64,000 nt of DNA from Lachnospiraceae bacterium (GCA_022793065.1 JAAWCE010000073.1:1-64000), one strand, 5' to 3'; counted from the first letter of the stretch, positions 52,422 to 61,564 are shown. Program-made: numbers and translations. Notes: generated from the letters alone by a model not told the origin.

Positions 52422-52457
52422 TAAAATACAGTTTACTTATAGGGTAAGCTGTATTTT
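52422..52457. terminator. Bidirectional terminator between convergent genes
   Basis: AAAATACAG-T-TTAC pairs with GTAA-G-CTGTATTTT, followed by T residues, and A-rich sequence precedes it, so it works on both strands. It separates the GT8 gene from the convergent gene ending at 52498. Confidence 0.8.
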
Positions 52458-52497
52458 TAGCGTTTTTCTGTACAAGTTTCTTCAAAGAATATACATA

Positions 52498-53124
52498 TTA
52501 CAATCGCGAAACATCCCCCCATATTTTATCCTTTAAATTTCGGATAATGGCGTCTTTATTAGAGGAAGGAAGGCTTTCGGCGGACTGGATTAATTGTTCG
52601 ATATAAGTGTTTTCTCCTTGAGATAACCGGTAGTCTGCCAATTGGTAATAGGTGCGGCTGATATCGGTTCCGGCTTTGACGGCAAATTCCATCAGAGGAA
52701 CGGCTTCTTCCGCATAACCGGCTTCCGTCAGTATGTCGGCCCATTTCTGCAATGTGCGCACCAACAGAGTAAAATTCTGGTCGTATTCCGAGAGTAAGGT
52801 CAGGTTGGCAGTGCCGTATTCTAGTTTTAAGTCTGTGTTAGACCAACCGGTAAGGTTTACAATTTTTTGCCCGGAAAGGGATTTTATAATATCCATACAT
52901 TCCAATATGGCGGAATTTTCCAGCAATAACTCCATGGGAAATGATTCCAGCGGAATGTGAATATAGTTTAGATTGTCCAGAGATTTACGGCGGACATTAT
53001 TTGCCTTAGCTTCCCGAATCCAGAAGTTCTTTTCCAGTTCCACGCTTTTCTTAGATGTCCCTTTTGCGAAGACAGAAATAATAATTGCTATGCCGATAAA
53101 ACTTGCCAAAAACCCTAAAATCAT
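52498..53124 (-). CDS. Membrane-anchored hypothetical protein with TPR-like helices
   Basis: 208 residues. One N-terminal membrane segment (LGFLASFIGIAIIISVFAKG) is followed by basic residues, so the body lies in the cytoplasm. Residues 55-125 are mixed; residues 125-205 form helix pairs resembling tetratricopeptide repeats (YAEEAVPLMEFAVKAGTDIS, TYYQLADYRLSQGE). I do not recognise a named family. The start has AAAGGATAT before it. Divergent from the small membrane protein and VanW genes, so it is not obviously part of the glycan locus. Confidence 0.7.
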   Translation of the reverse strand: MILGFLASFIGIAIIISVFAKGTSKKSVELEKNFWIREAKANNVRRKSLDNLNYIHIPLESFPMELLLENSAILECMDIIKSLSGQKIVNLTGWSNTDLKLEYGTANLTLLSEYDQNFTLLVRTLQKWADILTEAGYAEEAVPLMEFAVKAGTDISRTYYQLADYRLSQGENTYIEQLIQSAESLPSSNKDAIIRNLKDKIWGDVSRL

Positions 53125-53211
53125 ATATAATATCCTTTCATAGAGATAATTGTTGGTTGTGGTTCCTGTGCCCTGTGGCGGACCGCCGCAATGGATGGAA
53201 AGGAGAATGCT

Positions 53212-53316
53212 ATGTTTCGATTAAATAATAAAAAAACTACACAGCGTATTTCGGCAATCCTTGTGATTATTTTGATACTTGCGATATTAATACCAACTGT
53301 ATCATATTTATTCTAG
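53212..53316 (+). CDS. 34-residue single-span membrane peptide
   Basis: Too short for the ORF track. The peptide begins MFRLNNKKTTQRISAIL with a basic cytoplasmic end and continues as one hydrophobic helix to its C-terminus (PTVSYLF). AGGAGAA is six bases before the ATG. The layout, a basic N-terminus and a lone helix of about 20 residues, is like small membrane peptides such as Prli42, though I see no firm homology. It lies 27 bp before the VanW gene and is probably co-transcribed. Confidence 0.6.
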   Translation: MFRLNNKKTTQRISAILVIILILAILIPTVSYLF

Positions 53317-53343
53317 TAATTCAAGTAGAGAGGGAGATGTATA

Positions 53344-54825
53344 ATGAAATTAGACAAAAAATGGCTGTATTTGGGCTGTTTGCTTTTGCTGTGTCTGTTG
53401 GTGCCGGGAAGGGCGGCAAGGGCAGAGGAAAACGAGACGATTAAAAATGGGATTTATGCGGAACAGATTGATTTGTCCGGCATGACCGCCGCAGAGGCCC
53501 AGGAGGCGGTGCAGGCTTATGTGGACGCACTTAGGGATACGGAGATTACTTTGCTGGCGGCAGCGGATAAACCTGTGATAGTGACGGCAGGGGAGCTGGG
53601 CATTGCCTGGGGAAATTCGGAGTTGGTGGAGGAAGCCCTTTCCGTAGGAATTCGAGGAAATGTTATTGAGCGCTATAAGAAATTAAAAGACCTGGAGAGA
53701 GAGAATCTGGTCTACCCCATAGAGCTATCATTTGATTTACAGGCCATTGGAGATGTGCTGCTGCAAAAATGTACTCCTTATGACATAAAGTCCGTACCTT
53801 ATGGACTGGTTCGTGAGAATGGGAAATTTCGTGTATTGGAAGGGCAGACGGGCTATGCCCTTGATGTGGAGACTTCCATTGACGAGGTCAGCCGTTATCT
53901 GGCGGAAGAATGGGACAGAAGCCCATGCACCATTTCTTTGAATGTGATGGTGGATCAACCCAAGGGGAGCGTGGAAGAATTATCCCAGGTGAAGGATGTG
54001 CTGGGAAGTTTTACCACATCTTATACCACATCCAATTTTAATCGTTGTGCAAATATAGACAACGGATGTAACCTGATTAACGGAGCACTTGTATATCCGG
54101 GAGAAGAATTTTCCATGCATGCGTTGGTGACGCCCTTTACCGCCGCAAACGGTTATTACATGGCGGGGTCTTATATGAATGGGCAGGTGGTGGACAGCTT
54201 AGGCGGAGGAATCTGCCAGGTGTCAACCACACTCTATAATGCGCTTTTGCTGGCAGAACTGGATATAACGGAGCGTTATAATCATTCTATGATTGTTACT
54301 TATGTGGAACCTTCGGCGGACGCTGCGATTTCCGAAAGTTCGGGGAAGGATTTCAAGTTTATCAATAATCTGGAATATCCTGTGTATATTGAAGGATATA
54401 CCCAGAATAAACATATTACTTTTAATATTTATGGGCGGGAGACAAGAAGCCCCAATCGTGAGGTGCGGTATGAGAGTAAGGTGCTGGAAGTAAATCATCC
54501 CACGGTCAAAATATATGCGGATGCGTCCAGGCCCTTAGGATATGTGGGTGAAAGCGGGTCTGCGCACACCGGTTACAAAGCGCAGCTTTGGAAGGTTGTA
54601 TTGGAAAACGGCAAGGAAGTCAGCCGCACACAGGTGAACAGCAGCAGCTATAAAATGGTGCCCAAGAACGCCACGGTAGGGACAGCCACCGATGACCCCA
54701 CTGCTTACGAAGAAATTATGGCGGCAATTGGTACCGGAGATATTGGTCATGTAAAGAATGTTCTGGCAATATTGCTGCCAGCGCCGGAAGAAAATGAAGA
54801 GGACATGGTTGATGATGAAGAATAA
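53344..54825 (+). CDS. VanW-family protein with YoaR-like domains
   Basis: 493 residues. A signal peptide (LYLGCLLLLCLLVPGRAARA) is cleaved near residue 28. Residues 35-200 form a YoaR-type domain often linked to peptidoglycan (NGIYAEQIDLSGMTAAEAQE). The VanW domain is at about 220-370 (GEEFSMHALVTPFTAANGYY, GGGICQVSTTLYNALLLAEL, with an HSM motif shortly after). VanW proteins occur near vancomycin-resistance genes, but most, as here, are chromosomal envelope proteins of unknown biochemical role. The acidic C-terminus ends EEDMVDDEE. Confidence 0.9.
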   Translation: MKLDKKWLYLGCLLLLCLLVPGRAARAEENETIKNGIYAEQIDLSGMTAAEAQEAVQAYVDALRDTEITLLAAADKPVIVTAGELGIAWGNSELVEEALSVGIRGNVIERYKKLKDLERENLVYPIELSFDLQAIGDVLLQKCTPYDIKSVPYGLVRENGKFRVLEGQTGYALDVETSIDEVSRYLAEEWDRSPCTISLNVMVDQPKGSVEELSQVKDVLGSFTTSYTTSNFNRCANIDNGCNLINGALVYPGEEFSMHALVTPFTAANGYYMAGSYMNGQVVDSLGGGICQVSTTLYNALLLAELDITERYNHSMIVTYVEPSADAAISESSGKDFKFINNLEYPVYIEGYTQNKHITFNIYGRETRSPNREVRYESKVLEVNHPTVKIYADASRPLGYVGESGSAHTGYKAQLWKVVLENGKEVSRTQVNSSSYKMVPKNATVGTATDDPTAYEEIMAAIGTGDIGHVKNVLAILLPAPEENEEDMVDDEE

Positions 54826-55893
54826 GTGTTCAGGAACAGCGGCATGGAAATAGGAAAAGTGTCGGGGAATGTCTTAAAACGCTCCGTTTTAGGGCAAATC
54901 AAATTTAAAAGAGAAGAAGTGGTCAGTGGCGCAGGGATGGGGGCAGACTGCGCCATTTTCTCATATGACGGCTCAGGGTATATGGCCGCCTGTATGCAGG
55001 AGGCGCAGGTGTGTTGGCCCTTGCCTCAAAGCGCTTCAATAGAAGCGGCAGTGCAAGAGGGTGTAAGGGACACAGGTGTGGAGCCATATATGACATTGGC
55101 GCAGTTGATACAGAAGTGTGCAAATAATCTGTCGGCCGCAGGGAGCAGTCCGGCGGCTTTGATGTTGACGCTGTTTTTGCCTGAGCGTGCGGAAGAGTCC
55201 CATTTGAAAGCATTGTTGAAAGAAGCGGAACAAATGTGTGCGGAGCTGTCCATGGAACTGATGGGCGGACAGACCAGGATGATAGAGAAAATTACATGTC
55301 CTATTGCGGTGGCGTCCATATATGGAAAAATGGGCCAGGGAACAGAGCAAATGTTAAAATCTGCGGCGCCGGGACAGGATATTGTAATCAGCAAGTGGAT
55401 TGGGCTTCAGGGAACTGCATTGGCGGTAAAGAGGAATCGGGCAAAGCTTCTTGCCAGATATCCTTCTTATCTGGTAGAGGAGGCGGAACTGTTTGACCGT
55501 TATCTGTCTGTGATACCGGAGGCTGCAATAGCGGTGAAGTCCGGCGTCTGCGCCATGCATGATGCTTCCGAAGGCGGTATATTTGCCGCATTATGGGAGA
55601 TGGCGGAAAGAGCAGGGGTCGGACTGAACATAGATTTGAAAAAGCTGCCCCTTCGTCAGGAGACGGTGGAGGTATGCGAATGTTGCGATTTAAATCCCTA
55701 TGAACTGTTGGCAGGAGGCTGTATGATCATGACTTCCGCGGACGGGCAGGCATTGGCGGATGCGTTATTGGCAGAAAATATCCCGGCCGTAGTGGTTGGC
55801 AGAGTTACGGAAGGTAAGAGAAGAATTCTGCGAAACGGGGAAGAAATTCGTTATTTGGACAGACCCAAACAGGATCAGATATATAAGCTGTAA
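54826..55893 (+). CDS. AIR-synthase-like (PurM/HypE fold) protein
   Basis: 355 residues. It has two PurM-like halves: GADCAIFSYDGSGYMAA near residue 38 (ATP-binding N-domain), GGQTRMIEKITCPIAVASIYG near 155, and a C-terminal half with VKSGVCAMHDASEGGIFAALWEMAE and ELLAGGCMIMTSADG. This is the HypE/ThiL/SelD-like layout. No other hydrogenase-maturation gene is in the window, so a general small-molecule kinase or dehydratase function is possible. It starts with GTG directly after the VanW stop; an ATG 18 bases downstream (54844) is an alternative. It precedes the Lrp gene by 95 bp. Confidence 0.8.
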   Translation: MFRNSGMEIGKVSGNVLKRSVLGQIKFKREEVVSGAGMGADCAIFSYDGSGYMAACMQEAQVCWPLPQSASIEAAVQEGVRDTGVEPYMTLAQLIQKCANNLSAAGSSPAALMLTLFLPERAEESHLKALLKEAEQMCAELSMELMGGQTRMIEKITCPIAVASIYGKMGQGTEQMLKSAAPGQDIVISKWIGLQGTALAVKRNRAKLLARYPSYLVEEAELFDRYLSVIPEAAIAVKSGVCAMHDASEGGIFAALWEMAERAGVGLNIDLKKLPLRQETVEVCECCDLNPYELLAGGCMIMTSADGQALADALLAENIPAVVVGRVTEGKRRILRNGEEIRYLDRPKQDQIYKL

Positions 55894-55988
55894 TGGGGAT
55901 GAGTTGAACCGGCATTATAAATTGAACGGTTTTGAGTGAAAAGCAGTTTGCATATAATGGTATATGATTTTACAGGGAGGTATGTGTA

Positions 55989-56471
55989 ATGAGAGAAGAA
56001 TTGTTAAAAGTAATTGAAAAGAACAGCCGGATTGACTTAAAAGAGTTGGCGGTGATGCTGGGGGTGGAAGAGGCTGCGGTGGTAAATGAGCTGGCGGCGT
56101 TAGAAGCGGAAGGGGTCATCTGCGGCTATCATACATTGATTAACTGGGAGAAAACTTCGGAAGAAAAAGTCACCGCATTGATTGAGGTTCGCGTAACGCC
56201 TCAGAGAGGACAGGGCTTTGACAGCATTGCGGAGCGGATTTACAATTATCCCGAAGTCCGCAGCGTGTATCTGATATCCGGCGGATATGATTTGATGGTA
56301 ATTCTGGAAGGGAAATCTCTTCGGGAAGTTTCCGCGTTTGTTTCGGATAAGCTTTCCACTTTAGAGACTGTTCTCAGTACCGCCACCCATTTTATTCTAA
56401 AGAAATACAAGGACCACGGCACCATTATTTCTACAAAAAAACAAGACGAAAGAGAGATGATTACCCCATGA
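55989..56471 (+). CDS. Lrp/AsnC-family regulator
   Basis: 160 residues. The N-terminal winged helix (RIDLKELAVMLGVEEAAVVNEL) is followed by a RAM ligand-binding domain (ALIEVRVTPQRGQGFDSIAE, VYLISGGYDLMVILEG, then LSTATHFILKKYKDHG). AGGGAGG precedes the ATG. Its stop overlaps the aminotransferase ATG by four bases (ATGA), so the two are co-expressed, and the regulator probably senses an amino acid made or used by that enzyme. Confidence 0.92.
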   Translation: MREELLKVIEKNSRIDLKELAVMLGVEEAAVVNELAALEAEGVICGYHTLINWEKTSEEKVTALIEVRVTPQRGQGFDSIAERIYNYPEVRSVYLISGGYDLMVILEGKSLREVSAFVSDKLSTLETVLSTATHFILKKYKDHGTIISTKKQDEREMITP

Positions 56472-57634
56472 GAAATCCATTGGCAGACAAGGTGGTAGAT
56501 ATTAAACCATCGGGTATTCGTAAATTTTTTGACATAGCAAGTGAAATGAAGGATGCAATCTCTTTGGGAGTGGGGGAGCCGGATTTTGATACCCCATGGC
56601 ATATTCGGGATGAGGGCATTTATTCTCTGGAACAGGGCCGTACCATATATACTTCCAATGCGGGACTGAAAGAACTGCGCCAGGAAATTTGTTATTATAT
56701 TGGGAGAAAACAGGGCGTAAATTATGATCCTATGAAAGAGGTGTTAGTTACCGTAGGCGGTTCTGAGGCAATTGATATAGGACTTCGAGCTATGATAAAT
56801 CCGGGAGATGAGGTTTTAATTCCCCAGCCCAGTTTTGTTTCCTATGAACCATGCGCCATTCTTGCCGGCGCGGTTCCGGTTATTATTCATCTCAAGGAAG
56901 AGAATGAATTCCGTCTGACCGCAAAGGAATTGGAGGAAGCGATTACGGACAAAACGAAACTGTTGGTTCTGCCCTTTCCTAATAATCCCACTGGCGCCAT
57001 TATGGAGCGGAAGGATTTGGAAGCCATTGCGGAAGTGATATTAAGACATGATATTTTTGTCATGTCGGACGAGATATACTCCGAATTGACATACACTGAT
57101 AAACATGTATCCATTATTGAATTGCCTGGAATGAGGGAGCGTACCATTTTAATCAATGGATTTTCAAAAGCATATGCCATGACAGGATGGAGGCTGGGAT
57201 ATGCATGCGGCCCTGAAGAAATTATCGCTCAAATGACGAAAATACATCAGTTTGCTATTATGTGCGCCCCGTCCACCAGCCAGTATGCGGCGATTGAAGC
57301 ACTGAAAAACGGCGACGAGGATGTTGTGGAAATGCGGACAGCATATAACCAGAGAAGAAGATTTCTGCTAAATGCTTTTAAAGAAATGGGGATTTCCTGT
57401 TTTGAACCCTATGGGGCTTTTTATGTATTTCCCTGTATCAAAGAATTTGGTATGAGCAGCGACGAGTTTGCCACCAGGTTTTTAAAAGAAGAAAAGGTGG
57501 CAGTGGTACCGGGGACAGCTTTTGGAGATTGCGGCGAAGGGTATCTGAGAATATCTTATGCCTACTCCCTGGAGCATTTGAAGACTGCTATGGGCAGGAT
57601 GAAAAAGTTTGTGACACGGCTTAGGACGGAGTAA
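56468..57634 (+). CDS. PLP-dependent class I aminotransferase
   Basis: 388 residues, fold type I. Motifs in order: LGVGEPDFDTPWHIRDEG, VTVGGSEAIDIGLRAMINPG, PFPNNPTGAIMERKDLEAIA, VMSDEIYSELTYTD, and INGFSKAYAMTGWRLGYACG with the Schiff-base Lys. It resembles the aspartate or aromatic aminotransferase group of Firmicutes (PatA/AraT-like). Substrate not certain. Translationally coupled to the Lrp regulator. Confidence 0.93.
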   Translation: MRNPLADKVVDIKPSGIRKFFDIASEMKDAISLGVGEPDFDTPWHIRDEGIYSLEQGRTIYTSNAGLKELRQEICYYIGRKQGVNYDPMKEVLVTVGGSEAIDIGLRAMINPGDEVLIPQPSFVSYEPCAILAGAVPVIIHLKEENEFRLTAKELEEAITDKTKLLVLPFPNNPTGAIMERKDLEAIAEVILRHDIFVMSDEIYSELTYTDKHVSIIELPGMRERTILINGFSKAYAMTGWRLGYACGPEEIIAQMTKIHQFAIMCAPSTSQYAAIEALKNGDEDVVEMRTAYNQRRRFLLNAFKEMGISCFEPYGAFYVFPCIKEFGMSSDEFATRFLKEEKVAVVPGTAFGDCGEGYLRISYAYSLEHLKTAMGRMKKFVTRLRTE

Positions 57635-57701
57635 TGGCGTTAGTTACAGGTGTGGTCACATACAAAGACATACACCATCGCGAGCAGTTGGGGGTAAGAG
57701 A

Positions 57702-58430
57702 ATGATTGTTGATAAAGCATATAAAATAAGTATATTTGGCGATTATAATGATATTGTAGCTACTGCAGAAAACATGCAGTTTATGTTGGATAAGTTCGGT
57801 TCTATGGGCTTATTACCTACAACGTTTCAAGAATTAGTAATGTCGGAGCAGCTTCAGCCGCCGATTTCCTATCAGCGTTTGGCATTGATTTCTGGTGATG
57901 GCTTAAAAAAGGTTACGATTGCTTCAAATAGATTGGATTTTGACATTCAGATTTCGGGCGACTGGCGTTTATCCAGTGAACAGATTTCAGAATATAATAG
58001 AGAAATGTCAGATGTATTGAAAGTAATTTTGGAAAAGTTTTCACAGAAATCTTCCCGACTTGCATTAAATACAAGCAGTCTTATTGTGGAATTAAATGAA
58101 CAAGAGATCCATGCCTTTTTGGATAAATTTACCAATCCGTTGTCTGTTTATCATGAGCCATTGGAAGAGTGGGCTACTCATATGATGATCAGAAGAGATT
58201 TTATGATTGGAGGGAATCAGGAGAAGGTTAATGTAATTACAGAAATTGAGAAGACAGAAATAGAAAAAAGCGAAAACGACAAACTCCTTCAGGCGGTTGG
58301 ATTTTCTGTATATTGTGATATTAACACGATTGCAGAGAATATCTTAAAACGTTTTAATGGAGATGATATTTTGACGTTTGCGGTGGCGGCGTCATCTTGT
58401 TGGAATGAAATTGTAGCAGATGTGGGGTGA
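57702..58430 (+). CDS. Hypothetical protein, first gene of an uncharacterised cassette
   Basis: 242 residues, soluble, no signal. LLPTTFQELVMSEQLQPPI and VTIASNRLDFDIQISGDW near the N-terminus, and a C-terminal FSVYCDINTIAENILKRFNG. The general layout, a first half with conserved RLDF-type sequence and a later ligand-like domain, recalls the TIGR04255 proteins, which are sporadic and of unknown function, but I am not certain. It precedes two further unknown genes, six and minus 17 bp apart. GGGGGTAAG lies eight bases before the ATG. Confidence 0.6.
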   Translation: MIVDKAYKISIFGDYNDIVATAENMQFMLDKFGSMGLLPTTFQELVMSEQLQPPISYQRLALISGDGLKKVTIASNRLDFDIQISGDWRLSSEQISEYNREMSDVLKVILEKFSQKSSRLALNTSSLIVELNEQEIHAFLDKFTNPLSVYHEPLEEWATHMMIRRDFMIGGNQEKVNVITEIEKTEIEKSENDKLLQAVGFSVYCDINTIAENILKRFNGDDILTFAVAASSCWNEIVADVG

Positions 58431-58436
58431 GGGTAT

Positions 58437-59078
58437 ATGGACAAATATATATCATTTATTTCCAGGTCGGAAAGCAATATTGAGGAAGGAACGTTTGAAA
58501 AAAACAAATTAATAAAATTTGTAATTCCTGAGAAAAAAACACGTAAAAGGATGAATACGGCTTCTACGTATGAAAATGAAGATAAGGCCATAAAGGAGGA
58601 ATCTACCAAACAGGAAAGTTTTTCAATACGGGTTAATGTTGAATATGCAAATATTTTGGAATCAATGTTCGAGAGCGAATTCTATGAAACAGGAATATCC
58701 AATCCATCGGAGAAATATTTTTTGAAGTGGTTTTATGATGATCCAATGGCAGCAATGAACGGCCTTACTAAGATTTTCTGGGACAATTACTTGTTGGAAG
58801 GGAGGAGGGTGAATGTACTATTGGGGGTACTTCATATATTGTCTCATATGAGATATAGTCAAGTATACCCTGTTGGGCCAGTTATTGCGGGATATGCTAC
58901 AAGTCATATGAACAACGAAGTGGCCGAATATGGACTTAAATGTTACGAAAACTGGGAATCTGCAGATGTGATTTCTAAATTAGAAGCAATGTCATTTTCG
59001 ACTGTCTGGCTTCAGGAATACGCAGATGAAATCATTGCCGAATTAAAAGGGGAAGAGTTACATGGCATTACTGGTTAG
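58437..59078 (+). CDS. Hypothetical protein, second gene of the cassette
   Basis: 213 residues. The basic N-terminal region (residues 20-60) looks disordered and is rich in Lys and Glu. The second half, from about 85 to 205, is helical (FLKWFYDDPMAAMNGLTKIF and LLGVLHILSHMRYSQVYPVG). No membrane segment, no catalytic motif that I know. It starts six bases after the upstream stop, with a GTGAGG-type ribosome binding site inside that gene, so expression is coupled. Confidence 0.65.
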   Translation: MDKYISFISRSESNIEEGTFEKNKLIKFVIPEKKTRKRMNTASTYENEDKAIKEESTKQESFSIRVNVEYANILESMFESEFYETGISNPSEKYFLKWFYDDPMAAMNGLTKIFWDNYLLEGRRVNVLLGVLHILSHMRYSQVYPVGPVIAGYATSHMNNEVAEYGLKCYENWESADVISKLEAMSFSTVWLQEYADEIIAELKGEELHGITG

Positions 59079-59499
59079 AAAAATTGCCCGTGCAAAATGG
59101 CCTGATGTTATATGCCCTATGGACGGAATACAGGGAGATGCGATTTCGGATTTGAGGACAAGGGGAAATACTCTTTCAGTATGGAGAATTGATGGACTGG
59201 AGGAATTGGATGAGGCAATATTGGCATTGGCCGCGTCATCACAGACAAGTGCTATTGAAAATATGTGTGTCGTGTGGATTCCAGAAGAAGAATTTATTAA
59301 GAATGGTATACTGATTGATGACGGAATAAAGGGCGATACGATAGTTAAAGATCTGGAAGAAACGCATCGTGATTTAATAGAAATTAATTATAGATCTTTG
59401 GGAATTATTTCAGAGATTATAATGAATGAAGTGATATCGAATCACTATAAGAGAGTGGGAAAAGGTGCTGTAAAGAAGGCGTTGGGGCCCATCGAATAA
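59062..59499 (+). CDS. Hypothetical protein, third gene of the cassette
   Basis: 145 residues, compact alpha/beta character: VRKIARAKWPDVICPMDGIQ, SDLRTRGNTLSVWRIDGLEE and LAASSQTSAIENMCVVWIPE. Strongly acidic. It begins inside the end of the second gene (17-bp overlap) after GGGGAAGAG, and ends 65 bp before the TrmL fusion gene, which has its own ribosome binding site. I do not recognise a family. Confidence 0.65.
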   Translation: MALLVRKIARAKWPDVICPMDGIQGDAISDLRTRGNTLSVWRIDGLEELDEAILALAASSQTSAIENMCVVWIPEEEFIKNGILIDDGIKGDTIVKDLEETHRDLIEINYRSLGIISEIIMNEVISNHYKRVGKGAVKKALGPIE

Positions 59500-59563
59500 C
59501 AGAGAATATTTGTACAGACACTTTATTGGGCGAAGTGCGGAAAGCATCTGAGGGAGGCGTGTA

Positions 59564-60547
59564 ATGCACATTGTTTTACATCAACCGGAGATACCGGGAA
59601 ATACCGGAAATATTGGGCGTACCTGTGTGGCTACGGGTACGCCCCTGCACTTAATAGAACCTTTGGGCTTTCGATTGGATGAAAAGTCTATAAAAAGGGC
59701 AGGAATGGATTACTGGCATCAGCTTGAAGTGCACAGATATGTAAATTTTGAAGAATTTAAAGAGGCGCATCCAGGTGTAACGATCTGGATGGCGACCACT
59801 AAGGCAAAGCATACTTATACGGAAGTGGTCTATGGTCCTGACGATTACATTATGTTTGGAAAGGAAAGCGCCGGGATTCCGGAAGAGATTTTGGTGGAAC
59901 AGGAAGCTCATTGTATCCGAATTCCTATGCTGCCTCAGATACGTTCCCTGAATCTGTCCAATGCCGTATCCATTGTGCTGTATGAAGCACTGCGGCAGAA
60001 TGAATTTGCCGGGATGCAGCAGGAAGGGGAACTTCATAGATTACAGTGGCGTTCACAGCCGGAATGTATATCAGGCGGCGAAGCATATTTTATTGCACCC
60101 GAAGCAGTGGTAGCCGGGGATGTAAAGTTGGGGAAGAACGCCAGTGTATGGTACCATGCCGTAGTGCGCGGGGATCGTGCCTCTGTGCATATTGGACGTG
60201 GAAGTAATATTCAGGATAATTGTGTGGTTCATGTAGATGCCGGATATCCCGTAGAACTAGGAGAGAATGTTACGGTTGGTCATGGAGCCATTCTTCACGG
60301 ATGCAGCATAGGGGATAACAGTCTGATTGGAATGGGCGCTATTGTTATGAATGGAAGCCGCGTTGGAAGAAATTGTATCATAGGTGCCGGGACTTTAATT
60401 ACCCAGGGCATGGTAATTCCGGACAATTCGTTGGTCATTGGTAATCCTGGCAGAGTGAAGCGTCAGGTGACGGAGGCGGAAATTGAACAAAATCTGACCA
60501 ATGCCCGACGATATGCCGCCGAGGCTGCTTCTTTACGGCGTGCTTGA
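59564..60547 (+). CDS. trmL: TrmL-like tRNA methyltransferase fused to a gamma-carbonic-anhydrase domain
   Basis: 327 residues without an internal stop. Residues 1-155 are a complete SPOUT methyltransferase of the TrmL group, which 2'-O-methylates the wobble base of tRNA-Leu: HIVLHQPEIPGNTGNIGRTC, MFGKESAGIPEEIL and IPMLPQIRSLNLSNAVSIVL. Residues 172-310 are a left-handed beta-helix protein of the gamma-carbonic-anhydrase/YrdA type, with the three metal His at H223 (NCVVHVDAG), H240 (TVGHGAILHG) and H245. TrmL is normally about 155 residues and the second domain about 170, so this is a true fusion of two usually separate enzymes. GGGAGGCGTG precedes the ATG. Confidence 0.9.
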   Translation: MHIVLHQPEIPGNTGNIGRTCVATGTPLHLIEPLGFRLDEKSIKRAGMDYWHQLEVHRYVNFEEFKEAHPGVTIWMATTKAKHTYTEVVYGPDDYIMFGKESAGIPEEILVEQEAHCIRIPMLPQIRSLNLSNAVSIVLYEALRQNEFAGMQQEGELHRLQWRSQPECISGGEAYFIAPEAVVAGDVKLGKNASVWYHAVVRGDRASVHIGRGSNIQDNCVVHVDAGYPVELGENVTVGHGAILHGCSIGDNSLIGMGAIVMNGSRVGRNCIIGAGTLITQGMVIPDNSLVIGNPGRVKRQVTEAEIEQNLTNARRYAAEAASLRRA

Positions 60548-60578
60548 AATTGACTGTGCAGCGGTAACAAGGATATGG

Positions 60579-61304
60579 TCAAATGTCTTCCGGTATCACA
60601 ATCATTTTGGCGTATGCGGGATACTCTTGCAGAAATTGTGCAATAATCTCAGGATGCCCCCAATAGTGCATGGGATAGACCTGCTTTACCGATATTAATT
60701 GAAGGAAGGCAAGGAAACCTTTGGCATAGTATGTTCCAAGTCTGGGGTCTAAGGGCAGGAAAGCGATGTCAATGGTTTTTCTTTTCAACCTTTGAATAGA
60801 TGCAAGATAGCTGCCGGTCATTTGCCGGCGTTCCTGTTCAGGTGTTTCTTCTACTATCCATTCGTTTAAATCTCCGGCGTGATAGAGGGTTCCTTCTGGG
60901 CAAGTCAGGAGAAATGCCACGCCCTTGTCTGTGGAAAGCAGGGTTTGGACATGGGTGTGGAAAGGGAGGGCGTATTCCTGGCTGTGGTAGGCTTTGATGA
61001 CAGGGATGGAACCTTGACTACGGATATCATGGGCATTTTCTGGGGAACAAGGCGTCAGGCAGGCTGGATATCGTTTTTTAGGTATGTCATTGGAAAGAAT
61101 GGCTGTGATATGTTTCATGCCCATGGAAAGCAGCAAGTGGAAGATTTGGGGATTATAATGATCCTTGTGTCCGTGACTGACAAACACAAAAATAGGCTTT
61201 TCTATCTTCAGTTGGGGCAATGTTCCCTTTTCGTAATCAAAAAGATAATATACTTCCCCGGTCTCCGCCAGGAAACCGCTGTGGTGAATGTATGTAATTT
61301 TCAT
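60579..61304 (-). CDS. MBL-fold metal-dependent hydrolase
   Basis: 241 residues from the ATG at 61304; the ORF-track start at 61337 adds 11 residues without a ribosome binding site. It has THISGF-like start (ITYIHHSGFLAETGEVYYLF), the metal motif FVSHGHKDHYNP with HxHxDH, LYHAGDLNEW with the second metal Asp, and a final MHYWGHPEI His. The fold is that of UlaG-like or RomA-like lactonases/phosphodiesterases. No specific substrate can be assigned. It converges with the TrmL fusion gene. Confidence 0.88.
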   Translation of the reverse strand: MKITYIHHSGFLAETGEVYYLFDYEKGTLPQLKIEKPIFVFVSHGHKDHYNPQIFHLLLSMGMKHITAILSNDIPKKRYPACLTPCSPENAHDIRSQGSIPVIKAYHSQEYALPFHTHVQTLLSTDKGVAFLLTCPEGTLYHAGDLNEWIVEETPEQERRQMTGSYLASIQRLKRKTIDIAFLPLDPRLGTYYAKGFLAFLQLISVKQVYPMHYWGHPEIIAQFLQEYPAYAKMIVIPEDI

Positions 61305-61564
61305 AACAATTTTCTTTTCACTTCCAACTTGAATCAATTTATTTTATAGTTCAGTTTCTTCACATATTATTATATCATTTGAGAATCCAGTGTGCAATGT
61401 ACGAAGTACTTTTCTGTTTCTGTATATTTTTTGAGTAATATTCTTTGATATTTTGTTGATTTTGCCGATATAAATGGTAGAAATAGGAAATGTTTCAATA
61501 ATATTGGGATTGTTTGGTGGCGTTCGTATGGACGGCTTGTCACAAGGATGTGGGAGGATGATCT

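Noticed and set aside
54826-55893. Calling the AIR-synthase-like protein HypE
   Set aside because: The fold fits, but no hydrogenase or other hyp gene is nearby and I do not see the C-terminal Cys motif used by HypE (it ends IYKL).
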